Shown here one piece after another: positions 25,718 through 37,884 of a DNA stretch of 64,000 bases. Source of the stretch: Dryococelus australis (taxonomy: Eukaryota > Arthropoda > Insecta > Phasmatodea > Phasmatidae); assembly GCA_029891345.1 (NCBI GenBank), contig CM056993.1, positions 272,212,900-272,276,899 of the forward strand, written 5' to 3'. A program made the position numbers and the translations under genes. How positions within the stretch are numbered: the stretch's first letter is position 1; each line of letters begins with the position of its first letter. Below the pieces are notes generated by a model. The model saw nothing but the letters and a program-made list of their open reading frames with translations. It made no database searches and was not told where the DNA came from.

Positions 25718-26137
25718 TTTCATTTCATATCAAGCTATGCAGTTACAAAATCTGTTTTCTACAAAATACGGCTCTTGGAAAGAATTTTATTTAATTCTGA
25801 AACAAAAGCAGCAGTTATCCTAGCAAACTGGGAATGTGAAAGAACAGAACATGTGATGTAAGTTAGAGCTGTACTAATCTATGAAATTATATACGAAACG
25901 AACGTAGCTGAGAAACTTTTCGTTCGTGCAGTTGAAGTGCAGTTTGTGCAAGTTATATGCAGAAATAATTTTAAGGAAAGAGTGAATTTTCTGCCATTTT
26001 CTTTTCCAAAATGCTGAAACCGGCAGCGCACGTACAGCAACGCAGAGCCGAGTTTACACATGACTGTGTTTATGCTTCCGATTCTCGAACTCTGATGTGC
26101 CAGATTTTGTAACTGCATAGCTTCATATGAAATGAAA
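25718..26137. repeat. 37-bp inverted repeat with a 346-bp loop
   Basis: The arm at 25718-25754 (tttcatttcatatcaagcta...) is the reverse complement of the arm at 26101-26137 with a single mismatch. Similarity does not extend into the loop or the outer flanks. The right arm ends about 90 bp before the hAT-like transposase fragment. It may be a foldback element, a MITE with decayed interior, or part of the hAT copy's end. Confidence 0.7.
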
Positions 26138-26229
26138 GACGCAGTAATAAAACATACAAAAAAAACTACCACATTAACCTTTCAACGAAACAAAAATGTG
26201 CTGATTCAAATGCTCAAGTTCAAACATCT

Positions 26230-28381
26230 ATGCTTTCTTTAGTAGCTCAAAAAGAAGAAAATTGGAGTATAATGTTGCCATTAAAACTGAAACTTTTGGT
26301 AGAGGAGAGGAAAAGAAACCAAAACATTCTGCTTGACAAGCTATTTGATCCTAGTTTAAGTTGGATGGATGAATTTATTGAAGGTAAGAGTAATTTCCAA
26401 ATTTATATTTTTAACTACAACTAGGCTAGCAGACCTACGTTTCTGAGCAAGCCCTAGTTCATGTAATACTTATCTTTGAAAATAAAGATGCTAGATGGTA
26501 CCATCATATTATTACTCAAGTTCTGGTTTTAGGTGCTGGAGACTTTCCTTGTGTGAAATCTCTCAGAGAAAAATATGTTCCTGTGGCAGCACAGTAAAGG
26601 AACTTGTGCAGCAGAAATATATTGTTATACTTTGTGGCGAGATAACAGATACCAATGGAAGATGTGTGTTTGTTGTGCTTTTATAAGATTTGTTCAGACA
26701 ATTTAACAGAACTAGTTTTCAAGGTAGCTGCAATAAACATTCTAGAGAAAGCAGATGCAACGACATACTCTCAGGCTATGAGTGTGTTAATAACTATGGT
26801 GTCTATTTCAAAAACGTTTGAGTGCTGATCCCACAAACTGGCTTTAAGTCGCATCTTTTGCACCGAGTTGACTGAAGTAAATAAGGCTGTGGTAAGTCAA
26901 AACCACATTTTGAATACACAAAAACTAAAACAGTGTGCAATATCCAGCTGAACATACAAGTAAAGCTGCAAATCTGTTCCCAATACCAGTGAACACCAAA
27001 TAGAACTCTTCGTTCAGATCAGTGTTTTATTTGACATAATACTTTGTTGAGATTGTAAACTTCAAGCTCGATGACATGAAATCCAACAATGGTTTCAACT
27101 ATCTAGCTTGTCTTTAAGATAATGATGTGAACTTGACTATTGCTCAGTGCATAATTGTTAAAACCCATGCAGCTGATATTTTAGACCTCCACAAACTTGA
27201 AGGCTCTCAGTGCCCCACAGCACACATGCTATATGGCTGGCTGAACAATTTGTTGAAAGGGAACGACACAAAAAACAAGCAAATTTTCAAAACTCTTTCT
27301 ATTAAATTTGGTGGGAAGGTCCACTTAATAAAATTTTTATATCTCTTCAGTAATTCTCACTTTCAAGTCATAAATTTCTTTGGCTAATTAGGACAAAATT
27401 ACAAATTGTTCCCGCTCCAACACCCTTGTCAAAATCAACAAATTGTTCTGATAGTTTAGAACAAAGTTAAATATGCATAGTTATATAGTTAGATCTTTTA
27501 GATGTATAGTTTTAGTCGTTTTAATAAATTTCTTTCTTTATAAATAAAATGAAAATGCCTGCGTTTTCATGCAGTATGTCTAACATTTAAGGGAGGTAGA
27601 TGTTGTGAGCCACTTTCCTATAGATTAGATAAGGCATCTGACAAATTAATAGAATTAGTTCACAAATTTCATTCAAATTTAGAAGACTTACAATTAACGC
27701 TCTTAAAAAGCACTGACAATAAATATGGTCTTCGAGAAATAGGTTTTGATGGCACATCAAAAGGCATAGGTATTTGATTCAGAGTTTGAAACCCAGATTT
27801 CAGACTCATCTCTCAACACCACTGAAAAAGCTCTTGTGAAACAGAAATGTGAAAAAGCATAAACTCTTGCAATGACCAAACTGCAAAGTTTGATGAATGG
27901 TGGTCCAAGCATGCACATTTTTAAGGCAACTAACAAGTTTACTTAGTCCAAAAAACATTTCACTGAATGAAACAACGTATTCTGCCTCTTTTTGATCACA
28001 TTCCTGCATTCAATAGAATGGATAATTCTGTTTGATACAAGGGCAATGAATTTCTTAGAGCTGTTCAAGATATGGCCAGAGAAAAAAAAACTGACTCAAA
28101 ATTAGCGATGGCTTTGGGAGCACAATATAAAGAATTCACTTTAGCAGCACTAAAAGTTATACGGTTGCCTTTCGTCGACAATGAGCGCCTTCTTAGACAG
28201 TACAATTCAGTAGTTAATGACAGGAGGCAAAATTTGAAAGACGAGAATACTGTAATGTTTACCATGCTTTCGTTTCATGACTTAACTGTTGACTTTTTAC
28301 AAGCAGCTGAAAGAACGTGCCTAAGTAAATTAATTACATGTCGTGTAGGTAAGCCTACATATTGCCTTACCAATTTTGTCT
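26230..28381 (+). pseudogene. hAT-like transposase (CGGBP1-like type), broken, with a short intron
   Basis: The first exon ends LSWMDEFIEG at a gtaaga donor (26384). The second opens at 26533 after ctggttttag with AGDFPCVKSLREKYVP, the block before the catalytic domain in CGGBP1-like hAT proteins. An ILCGEITDTNGRCVFVVLL stretch follows, with the first acidic residue of the RNase H-like fold. The middle is badly scrambled. The end keeps DHIPAFNRMDN and, at 28072-28381, the hAT C-terminal dimerisation-type segment with RLPFVDNERLLRQYNSVVND and RRQNLKDENTVMF. Stops (for example the TAA at about 26596) and frameshifts throughout show it is dead. The terminal repeats of the element were not found. 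Confidence 0.6.
26384..26532 (+). other. putative 149-bp intron in the hAT-like transposase
   Basis: GTAAGA donor and ggttttag acceptor; splicing joins DEFIEG to AGDFPCVKSL in frame without adding a stop. Confidence 0.5.
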
Positions 28382-28560
28382 GAATGGTACACATTCTGTT
28401 TGTTAGCAGCTTTATGTTTGTTCTTTGCTGTTATAACTATAATTTTGCATTTTTATAGTGTTTATAGTGCAGCAAAGATTTTTATCATTTCTAAACTGAA
28501 TTTGATGGATAACAGGTTGTGTGCTCCATAAAAAATAGCACCTATTTTCCATGTAAACAG

Positions 28561-28636
28561 CTATTTTCAAGAAAAATAACACCTCTTTTCAAGAAAAATA
28601 ACACCTCTTTTCAAGAAAAATAACACCTGTTTTTCC
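28561..28636. repeat. 22-bp tandem repeat, three copies
   Basis: The unit ctcttttcaagaaaaataac plus ac occurs at 28561-28582 (one difference), 28583-28604 and 28605-28626, with a partial fourth copy. It lies between the two hAT units. Confidence 0.85.
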
Positions 28637-28739
28637 ACATCTCTACTAATTAGCTCATTTTATTTACCATAAAAGTGGAATCCTACCTCTGAACCAGAGC
28701 TGCACATCAAATATCTACACATCACACAAGGGTTACAAT

Positions 28740-30841
28740 CAGGGGCAAATCAAGAGTTTGTTTTGCAGGGGGCCCTGAGCTTGAAGCGGGGGGTCGGGAG
28801 GCCTTACCCCGGAAAAACTTTGATTTTAAAGTGCAAAATGGTGCTATTTAAGCAGTTTTTGAACCTAAACATTTAATATACAGCTAGCAGAATTTGTAAT
28901 ATTTTTAAAGATATAATTTGTTTCGGTGAACAATTTTACAAAGTATCATATCACCACAGTGTCTAATTTACTTAAAAACTACAAGTTTACAATGCCGGCC
29001 ATTGCCATCTGGATTGGTGGAGTATACGATGACTTAATACAATGTAAAAAAATTAACACTTTTATAGTGCAACTGAATAATATTTTTTTCATCAAAGGAA
29101 ATATTCTCCTGCCAATACATTAATATTATAATCAAGTGTACACTCCTCGCAGCTAGCACTTCTTACGAACAAAACAAGCACATGTGGAAGATCAAAAATT
29201 ACAATTTGTTATATTTTGTACTTCAAATGAAGTTTAACAAATGTTTTCTTTTGGGCTTCTTAGCAACGATGTCAAGAACTTCAGGCTTCATTGCGGACGC
29301 GATGTACTGGTGGATATGCAGCAAAGCAAGCCCATTTAGCTGACCTTCGGTCGTTGTGCTCCTTAAATAGGTTTCCAGGTGATGCAATCTCGAAAAGAGC
29401 GCTCCATAGTTTTCATTGTAGCCGGTAGGATACATAAGAGTTGAAACAGATCTATAATATTTGGTAGTGCCAAAGCCTGTTTGTAGCCTTCCAAAGGAGA
29501 CCGGAAACTTTTGTGAAGGCCCTGATTTCCATATCTGCTTCCAAACTCTTAATTCTCCTTTCAAAACTGAATAACAGAGGAAAATCGCCCTAGTATGGCT
29601 CTACAGCTTGCAAAACTTCCGTCTTCAAAACCATCACTAAACTCTGGTGACAGCAGCTTTTGAATCTGTCGCAACTCATTGAAGCTCTGATTTTGGAAAT
29701 CTGAAAGAAAGTTCATTGATAATGAAGTCCATGAAAGGAAGGTACACTGCAGTGCGATAGTATTCAACTATTTGCAAATTGAAGTTTGATCTATTTTTCT
29801 GCAGGTTGGTTGTTCTGACTTATTGATTTATGTCCCCATGTCCACTGCCAACTTTTTGGACACACTGAATATTTCCTTGAATGTGTCGGTGCTTTTGCAA
29901 CGTTGCTCTTAGACTTACTAATATTGCTTCCACGAGCTTCATTGCTTCCAGTACATCCATGTACTCTGCCTGTAACTTTCGAACCAAGGGAAGAGTTAGA
30001 CCAAAAACCTCAGCCAGAACCACCACACTGATAAGGAACTCAGATGACTCAGAAATGGTTTCAAAGACGACAGGGAGGCAAGGGAGCATGTCAAAAAATG
30101 TTAAAACATAGTCATGCTTTTTTAAACCCATATTATTTTGCACATCTTCTTAAGGGCATGTTTTCCTTTTGAGATAGGGCAGCCTATGTTGCACTTCTGT
30201 TTCTAGTTTTGTGTATTCGCCCAACTGACTCGCGAAAGAAGTTGGAGACAGATGATATTACTCCAATAGTATTTCTTATGCATACAACAGATCATGCTTT
30301 ACCAATTGCTAAATCCAGTCTATGATTTGCACAGGGGCTGTAGATGGCCAGTGGCTGTACTTTTGCAATACGTTCCTGGACGCTGGGGAAATGCTGGTAT
30401 TGGGATATACTAATGTGAACAGGTGACGGGGAGGGGAGAGTGAGCCTCCTACCTGCCTTGTAAACATGTTGCAGCGTATTAGCATATTCTGTGCTTTGCA
30501 CTAAAGGTGATATCGCACTAGCTGCACCGGCGCTGTGCATTACACAAACACACTGCCAGTAGGCGGGAGGCTGTGGTCAAGACAGGGAAATGAAAATTCT
30601 CGTCGACAACACTTCTCCTAACGAACTCTTGCGGAAACAAATATTTGTATATTGTATTGTATTCACAAAATAGGTCCACGACAAGAGGTCGAGTTCAGAG
30701 ATTGCAGCCACGACACTGGAGAATACGCTCCTTTGCAAAATTTCCTTTCAGGTACAATGTATTCAAAAGTATGTTATTTAAGGTAGTGTATTTTAAGGTC
30801 TTCTGGGAGGGGCATGCACCCCTCCCCTAAATACGCCACTG
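28740..30841 (-). mobile_element. hAT DNA transposon with terminal inverted repeats and 8-bp target duplication
   Basis: The left end starts caggggcaaatcaagag. The right end, read on the minus strand, starts cagtggcgtatttagggg. Both fit the CAG-N-GGCG-type hAT end, and G-rich tracts follow on each side. The flanks are gttacaat (28732-28739) and gtgacaat (30842-30849), a 7-of-8 match of the length expected for hAT. At 2102 bp it is shorter than an autonomous copy and holds only the C-terminal half of a transposase. It is therefore an internally deleted, non-autonomous derivative. Confidence 0.85.
29223..30540 (-). pseudogene. hAT transposase fragment, ZMYM1/TTF-type
   Basis: Minus-strand order: LAIYSPCANHRLDLAIGKA with the CxxH motif of hAT transposases (about 30370-30300), then a FLISVVVLAEVFGLTLPLVRK helix region (30080-29960), then the ELRVWKQIWKSG segment (29555-29520). 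The C-terminal LRSTTTEGQLNGLALLHIHQ dimerisation segment follows (29370-29310), ending in a basic KKPKRKHLL tail at 29223. The parts lie in several frames with stops between them, so it is inactive. The N-terminal zinc finger and first catalytic blocks are absent from the element. Confidence 0.75.
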
Positions 30842-30849
30842 GTGACAAT

Positions 30850-33753
30850 GCATCATTAGAAGAGTTAACTTTCAATGCTCTCATCAAGTCTGACTTGTTA
30901 AGAGTCCATTAGCAAGGAGGTGGGAGGAAATGGCTAATTTTCAAGACTGAAAAATTTTATTTTTTCATCCCCATTCCCTTCTTGGCAATTGAAAAAATGC
31001 AAAAGAGAGCACTATCATATTTCATTCTTCCCAGGCTTTCACCAAAACAATGCAAGGTCTAATTTGTTGAACTGTAGGAATTACTTTGCAACCAAAGTTC
31101 ATGTACAAATAATTGAAAACTTTGGCTCAACTCTCATTACTATATCAACAGTATCATATGTCACAATATGGTCACAGATTCTGAACAAATCACCACTTTA
31201 ATACTGAAAGGATTACCTACACATTACTTGGTACCTATAAATACATATACATTATAAATGCTGTTTGAATTTCTCGTGATCAGCACGAGTCTACTCTTGA
31301 TGTTGGAAACTGAGACTTACATTAAATAATCTGCTTTAAAATAAATATAACAACCAAGTTCCATCTCCGCAAACTCGAAATAGCAAAGCGTATCAATACT
31401 CTCAGTTCGCACAATCATTCGTGGTCCAGGACAGTATAAATGATTACATAATTTCAGTTTCTTTTCACTCAAGAGAAATATCACTGGTTTAAATTATTTC
31501 TTGCCCCAGGTGCCTGCATGGGATGCAGTACTAAGCCATCCATTTTCTTAGTACCTTTGCCCTTACTGAAAATCTCTTTTTAATTTGTATTAATGAAATA
31601 TGGGTTTTATGCTCTCAAAATTCACTGTTTGCACAACCCTAGTTTTATATAACCAAAAATAGTCTCGATAAAATAATTTTTGTCTTATTTATTTTTAATA
31701 AAAGTTACTTCGCCCTTCGACAACACCTTGACCCACAATACAAAACTGCACTTTGCACTTGTATCTTTGAAATGACTTCCATGAAAATGTGAGAGACCAT
31801 AATTATTGCCAACAAGGGATATACATAAATGTATAAGTTATGCTTTACGAACTATGGCTGAAAAAATGTTACTCAAACAAGTCCTACACACATTCCAGCC
31901 ACCTGTGCAAGAGAAAATATGAGAAATAAAAATTGGTGGCAATAAAAAAACTGTTATGACCGCACTTCCAAAAATGTTCCAAGTTAGTCCAATTGACAAG
32001 TCCTCAATTTGTCCTGTTATAGTCACAACTGGCATAGTTAATTCAATATTTGGTTATATGGTCTCTCACGAATCTTGGCAGGACACAGGAAAATTTCCTG
32101 TGGTCAAGGACTTTTCAATCCGTCTGCGTTCAATGCTGCTTCCAGTCTCAACCACATTACCTTCTCACAAACACATGGCCCAATTAAATTGGGCTATAAT
32201 AAAATCTTAATGCAAATCTTAATACAACTAGGAGGTTTACGAAAGAACAATGTGATCTACAAAAGCAGAAAAGAAAATATCTGAAAACTGTGGCAATGCC
32301 AAAAATATTAACGCATTGGTCTAAAGCTTACATACAAAATTTATTAACATAGCAGTAACAAATTTTCTTCACGTGAAATACACTGGACCCTCAATAAACC
32401 AGAGCAGTGTACAAAGAAAAACTGAGTTTTGCTTACTTCTTTGAAGAAGGGCGACATACATGACAGACAAAGTAAGTTGATTTTTAGAATAAATTAAATT
32501 ATCCCAGGTATGTATAACAAATGTTATTTATTAATAAACAAATACAACAAAAAGTATCAAAATTAATGTATAACCAACTTTTCGTCCAAAAATAAAAAGC
32601 ATATTCAAAAATTACAATCAACACTACAACTATTGGTCAAGTTGGTTCATTAAGTATAGTGTGAATCTGTACGATGACATTTGCCCTTTAACTAAGGGCA
32701 TAGAACTGTTACACTAGTATTACTAATACTATTAAACTGCTAAGGCAGAGAACATGCTCTTCATATCCCACAAATAAGCCTATAGAACAGTCATTCAGCA
32801 ACTACTGGCAGCATATTGTAGAATGGCAAAATCTGTGTTCTATGCACTATGAGAATAAACTAGAATTTGTGTAATACTTAAGCTGTGTGGATAACAAAGG
32901 CATTGGTATAGGCTAAATGCTGTGCACGGTGTATACAGTAGAACCTCAATTATTCGTTTCTCAGTGGACCAACAAGAAAAAAACTAATCATGCGGGAAAA
33001 CGAAAGATGCGAACTTAGATTTTAGACCTACGAAATATTTTGCATAACCATAAATGTATTTTTGTTTAAACCAACAGCCAAAAGATGTCATTAAAACAAC
33101 TTAAGTCAATTTTTAATTAAATATTCACTTTCTTAAATTAAAAACTTTTGAGTAAATTTTAATTTCCATTTATATTAATGTTTTTGTTCAGTGTTCCTTC
33201 ATTGGCCGAGCCAAGCTCAGTCCCTCTGTAAAAATTACAACTGATTTATTTGCAACAATTTATGCCAACCATTATTTGCCAAGATTTTTCCAAACCTTTA
33301 CAATTCCAACCAAACGCGCAGACAATCGTTTCCGGTAATAATCATGCCCATTAAATGACCACTATGGCTCTAACCTAATTCTGTTTGCAATAACAAGGCC
33401 ATAGATCACTGAATACCATCAAGAGATTGTGTGATTCATTCTTACTGCCACCAACCGAAATATGCAGTAAAAACGTACAAAGAATAAGACCTTGGATAGC
33501 GTCTCAAAGTCGCCAACCTACGAATGCAATAAAGACTTAGGAAGAAAAAGAAAAAAACCGTTACGGAATGTAACCACCAATAGCACTAGTTTTAGATTTT
33601 CAGTGTTGTTTTGCATTCACATATTTGTTCAAAACAGAATGATGCACACAATATTTGGCGAATGTACTATGATCAACTACGATAAAACTTAATAACTGGA
33701 ATGAATCATCAAAAATCCACTGTATTTTTATAGCTAAACTATTCCAAATCCAA
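30850..33753. other. AT-rich sequence without a supported gene
   Basis: No exon or domain was recognised. A lone pogo-type end lies at 32936. The stretch is downstream of the end of the minus-strand ANKRD11/12 gene. Confidence 0.45.
32936..32960 (+). mobile_element. pogo/Tigger-type terminal sequence, single end
   Basis: TA followed by cagtagaacctcaattattc is close to the common pogo/Tigger terminal repeat and abuts TA, the pogo target. No matching inverted end was found within a few kb. Confidence 0.45.
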
Positions 33754-35232
33754 ATACCGTATTTCGGTGCGTATAGGCCACATATTTGCACAAAAAAATG
33801 ACTACAAAAAATGGGATGAGGCTTATATAAGAGATTGACAAAAAAATTATTTCCCCAAAACACATTTAGAAATTTCTCAACATACAGTACATTTTAACTT
33901 AGTTTCGAAGGAAGGGAGGGAAGAAAATGGGAATATAAATGTTTCCACTCGTGCAATTATTTGTTCACTCGTGTTAATACACAAAATAACCATCCCGCAC
34001 GTGTAAAATGTAAACATGTTGGAGCACGACAAGGAGTTGGAGCTTGATCAGCAAAATTAGCTATTACTCAAATCTACAGTTGCTGTGCTTCTGCTAGATG
34101 ACTGCTCTATTAAAGAGCATGTACTGTATTTACCCCAAATGGCATGTTATGAGACACAGGATTTTGACAAAGGCTTTTCATGCTTAAATACAGCGTGTCC
34201 TATGGTTGTACATATTTTTGTAATGCTCAGACTGGACCTGTCACTTTAACAAAGGTCCCCTTATCTGATGTCATGGAGGAAGTGCTTTGCTGGGAAGCAA
34301 AATAGCTCAAGTCATGAATATAAACACCCACAAAAGTTTTATAGTGCAAGAAAGATACTGCTACCATACAGCCAGGCTGGACACACCTATTTCATTGTGA
34401 TTAGCTTTTCTTTAAAAGTAAATAAACTGTATCATATTATTCGTATAATAACATTTCTTCTTGAAGGGTTTGTCATAAATTCATGCAAAAATACTTTCAA
34501 CTAGGGATATGCAGGATCCCGAAGTGTCTGGCAAGAATTAGCAGACTCCCAAAATTTTCAGGAAAATTATATTTAATGCACATTCATAATGATGATGTTT
34601 CCTATGAGCAGAAAAAACAATATTTCTCTTCCTGTCAAGCTTAAACAAATTCTTGTGTATTCTCCAAAACTTTAATTACTATTTTCTGTTGCATTACTAT
34701 CTTATAAACTCATTATTTACCTAATTGCAGATTTACATTTTTTCTGAAAAATCTGTATTCTATATTGTTTGCACATTTATGTAAACACCATTAACGTACG
34801 TTATTTGTTTTTCCGTATTTCGGGTGATATATTTTTATAAACTTTACGTAACTTTTTATTGTTCATACGCATGCTATGTAAGATCGCCCTAACCGAACGT
34901 TAGTATTACGATTGATAATTTAACATCAATAAGTGATAAAAAACAACTAAGGAATTCTCCACTTTATTAAATCAACTACACACATTTATTAAATACAATG
35001 CTAAATACATTAGTTTTGCTCTCCTCAAAATTGAATACAACCTTAAAATAAATGCCATTAATGCAATATTTACGTTTTGGTTAGTCAAAGATGTTAATAC
35101 ATACTGAGTGTTGCATCTCGTGACGTACGTTTTCAACTATAGTTATCCAGAAAAACCATACAACAAATTAATGAAATCCTTACTCTTTGAGGCGCAAACT
35201 TTTTTCATTTGTCTTCAAGGGAAGCTTACTTG

Positions 35233-35278
35233 TTTAACTTATCTATGACAAGAAATTTAACTTATCTATGACAAGAAA
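35233..35278. repeat. perfect 23-bp tandem duplication
   Basis: The unit tttaacttatctatgacaag plus aaa occurs twice without a mismatch (35233-35255 and 35256-35278), inside the nested hAT. Confidence 0.9.
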
Positions 35279-35398
35279 TTTATTTAAGTTATTTTCTCGT
35301 ATATTGTTTACTTGAAGTCACTTTCTTTACATTGTTATTGTAGTAGTTCGGTTGCAAATGGAAAACTCGGATTAAGTCGGTAAACTGTAAAAAATTAC

Positions 35399-35541
35399 GC
35401 GTGTGGAAATTCTACAAATGTCTACCAGAGAGCAAATCATTGGCTAGATGTGTATCTTGCAGGAAGGTGTTAAAATGTGAGCATGGTAGCATGTCTGGCC
35501 TTCTGAGACACATGAACTAAGACCCTGCATTAAAAAAAAAA
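35399..35541 (+). pseudogene. BED zinc-finger remnant of a hAT transposase
   Basis: One frame reads RVWKFYKCLPESKSLARC, then VSCRKVLKCEHGSMSGLLRH and MN-stop-DPAL. The spacing of the CVSC pair, the GSMSGLLRHM helix and the following DP fit a BED finger, the DNA-binding domain at the N-terminus of many hAT transposases. A TAA falls at the end of the finger and the second zinc-binding His expected just before the Pro is not visible, so it could not fold as a full finger. Confidence 0.7.
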
Positions 35542-35971
35542 AAAAGAATTTTTTATGAATTATCAATATACCTAGTTATTATAACACACATGATATTTTT
35601 CCCGATCCCATCCAGTTTCGCTAGAGAAAAAGTTTTTCCCTCCCGAAAATTCCCGAACACAAAATATCCATTCCTGCACACCCCTACTTTCAACCTAAAT
35701 AATTTTTCCAGCACTTCACAGGGGTAGTCTTGAATTCATGTTTAAATATTTTTCCCCTCAAAAATATCTTTTTAGGAAGGGTCGTAAATACTTTAGGGTA
35801 AATACGGTATCTGATATTCGTTGTTACGAAATTACTACAAAAAAACATATTCCATAACTTGCATATGATTACATCAGTAGAACAAGGAACTTTTACGAAC
35901 AATTTCACATAGTGCCTTCCTATACTTTATTTGAATAATTTGATACTACACCTTCACATAATTATACTTAC

Positions 35972-35977
35972 TTTATT
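35972..35977 (-). promoter_or_regulatory. candidate poly(A) signal of the ANKRD11/12 gene
   Basis: tttatt on the plus strand is AATAAA on the gene's strand, about 840 nt downstream of the stop codon at 36816; another lies at 35926-35931. These are the first canonical signals I found after the stop, and just beyond them the sequence becomes transposon. Use is inferred. Confidence 0.35.
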
Positions 35978-36815
35978 TTAAAATTAATTTTAATTTATCA
36001 AGACATACTATGAATGGCATGGTAGTAACAACTAAATATGTATTTATACTAACAGTACAGTTGTATTAAAAACTTGTAAAAAAAAAAAATTAAGGTTCCT
36101 TCTTCCCTGATTACACAAGAACTAATACAAATAAAAGTAAAGTACTAGTACTCGATGTTTTGCAAGTGAACAAACTTTAAATATTTCACCTCTGCTGGTG
36201 GAAGTATGAAGGTGTGCACAACCGTACTTATCACTACAGAAATGTCCACTTAAAGTCCTAGGATATGAAGAGCTATGATTTTGTTGAAAACTAAACTCCT
36301 TTACATACTATTATAAACGTACTTACAAGTACAAAAGTGATGTAAATTATCACCGCAGCAACTACCTGTGCTACTCATATCAAATATCAAGGATACAAAG
36401 AGCCAAGCTTCATTGCAAACTTAACTTCATAGAACCAACTATTCCCTTAACATAGTTGTTTTGTGAATCTTGCTTTGCACAAAATATATAACCTGAGAAG
36501 TAAACAAGCCCTGGAATCTGTTCCCCAAAGCAATACTGGCACCCGCATGACATGTTTCAGTAACAGAATGTGGCAGTAACATATCGCCCTCATTGCTATC
36601 TGACTCTCCATACACTGAAATGCCTTAGTGAGTTGGAATAAAGCTCCATGGTTCATCCTTGGAGCTGTGCGAGGTCCTTTAACGAAAAAACTTCAACGCT
36701 ACCAAGACCCATAGCTGCAACTGGCTCGGTGAAGAATCAACTACAACAGAACCGTCAATCAATAGAAGATATCGGGTAGGCACATTCAAATCCTTTGGTG
36801 CTGGTGTGAAGCCAT

Positions 36816-36995
36816 TCACGCTGGAAGCAGGTCAAAATCATCGCTCACGTGAACCATTGGCACGTGAAGCTCTTCAATGACAGGTTTGACCTTGAATTCG
36901 CATATACCCAATTCTTTCATTTTCCACTCCCAATCCATCTTTTGCACTGCATGGAGTGACTCTGCTTCGTTGTGGTGGCGTAGTAGCATTGACTC
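36816..36995 (-). CDS. ANKRD11/12-like: ANKRD11/12-type protein, last coding exon
   Basis: The exon opens after acceptor ttaatgcag (minus strand, AG at 36997-36996) with ESMLLRHHNEAESLHAVQK and ends VHVSDDFDLLPA before a stop at 36818-36816. It codes for 59 residues. The LLRHHNEAESLHAVQ block and the terminal V-(D/S)-DDF-LLP ending are the signature of the vertebrate ANKRD11 and ANKRD12 C-terminus. The frame continues in phase 0 from the preceding exon (donor at 39691). Vertebrate ANKRD11 uses its C-terminal region for transcriptional repression and cell-cycle-controlled degradation; whether that holds here is inference. The reading is intact and strongly conserved, so the gene is probably functional. 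Confidence 0.9.
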   Translation of the reverse strand, partial: ESMLLRHHNEAESLHAVQKMDWEWKMKELGICEFKVKPVIEELHVPMVHVSDDFDLLPA

Positions 36996-37884
36996 CTGCA
37001 TTAAACAGAACTGTATTACACATATGTCTGTATTTTACCTCATCACTAAAATACATTCTGGTACATCAATTACACTGACCAGTAAAGTAAACTCTCAATT
37101 TTATGACATTTCCTGGTTCTCTGGGAAAGGGTTATTATTTTGAAAGTGTCAATATCTGAAAAACATCTTCAATGCAATTTTTTTCATGGTTTCCCAAAAT
37201 AGGGTCATTTCAAGAGGTTACTATTCCAGGGGTCTTAGAAACAAGGGAGACTGTACTCAAGTATGTACATATTAACAATATACAATCTTACACTTACATA
37301 GTGGCTTAAGTTTCCAAAAGAGTGTGACACAAACACATACCGGTCCCTTCAGGACAAAAGTCGTAGCGCTAGGGAAAGTCAGAGTTATTTTAATAGCCAC
37401 TTTACTGCCTACCCTGTTAGCCTAGGAGCAGGTAGTCTTCACCTGTTTTAACGTAGGGTGTTCTACTTCCGCTGAGCTCACATGGATAGGAGGTAGTACA
37501 TTCATCATCACTGTTTATTTCCCTCAAAAGAAATAAACACAAGTTTAAATCACTTAAGAATATCACTTCCGTAGTCCTAATACCTCTCCTTGTAAGCATA
37601 AGGCCCGTATGAGGGACAGCAGATGACCGGGGTTATATTCTTTCCATAAAGACACCTCACATCTTGGAAGCCCCCCTCCCCTTCACAGCATCTTATAGTG
37701 AACGGTAGAGCCATGACACTAGGATACTGCTCCTTTACAGATTGAACTGTCAGTCTGAGGTCTACCTATCTCATCGCGCACTAGTGGTGCCAAGAGGATT
37801 ATCTCCAAGGGCTTGGGAGGATCAGTTCCTCTGAGACACTCACTACACCAAAGTTGGAAGGCCACCAATTCTCTGCACCCGATA

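Larger units (their letters stand above)
34502..35686 (+). mobile_element. hAT derivative with perfect 8-bp target duplication, nested
   Basis: The left end tagggatatgcagga and the right end (minus strand) taggggtgtgcagga form imperfect terminal repeats of hAT type, each followed by CCCGAA-like sequence. The flanks are ctttcaac at 34494-34501 and ctttcaac at 35687-35694, a perfect 8-bp duplication. The interior keeps a BED-finger remnant (35399-35541) and a 23-bp tandem duplication. At 1185 bp with no transposase core it is non-autonomous. Confidence 0.85.
33754..35810. mobile_element. inverted-repeat DNA element with ataccgtattt ends, interrupted by a hAT insertion
   Basis: The left end ataccgtattt (33754-33764) and the right end aaatacggtat (35800-35810) are exact inverted copies of 11 bp. 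Sequence inside the left end (ggtgcgtataggccacat, then A-rich and aggcttatataag) resembles a widespread DNA-transposon family with ACCGTATTT termini. Without the nested hAT (34502-35686 plus one target copy) the element would be about 860 bp and has no coding capacity. No target duplication was identified. Confidence 0.5.

Noticed and set aside
28561..28636. CRISPR-like array
   Set aside because: Direct 22-bp head-to-tail units without spacers, in a eukaryotic genome; a simple tandem repeat.
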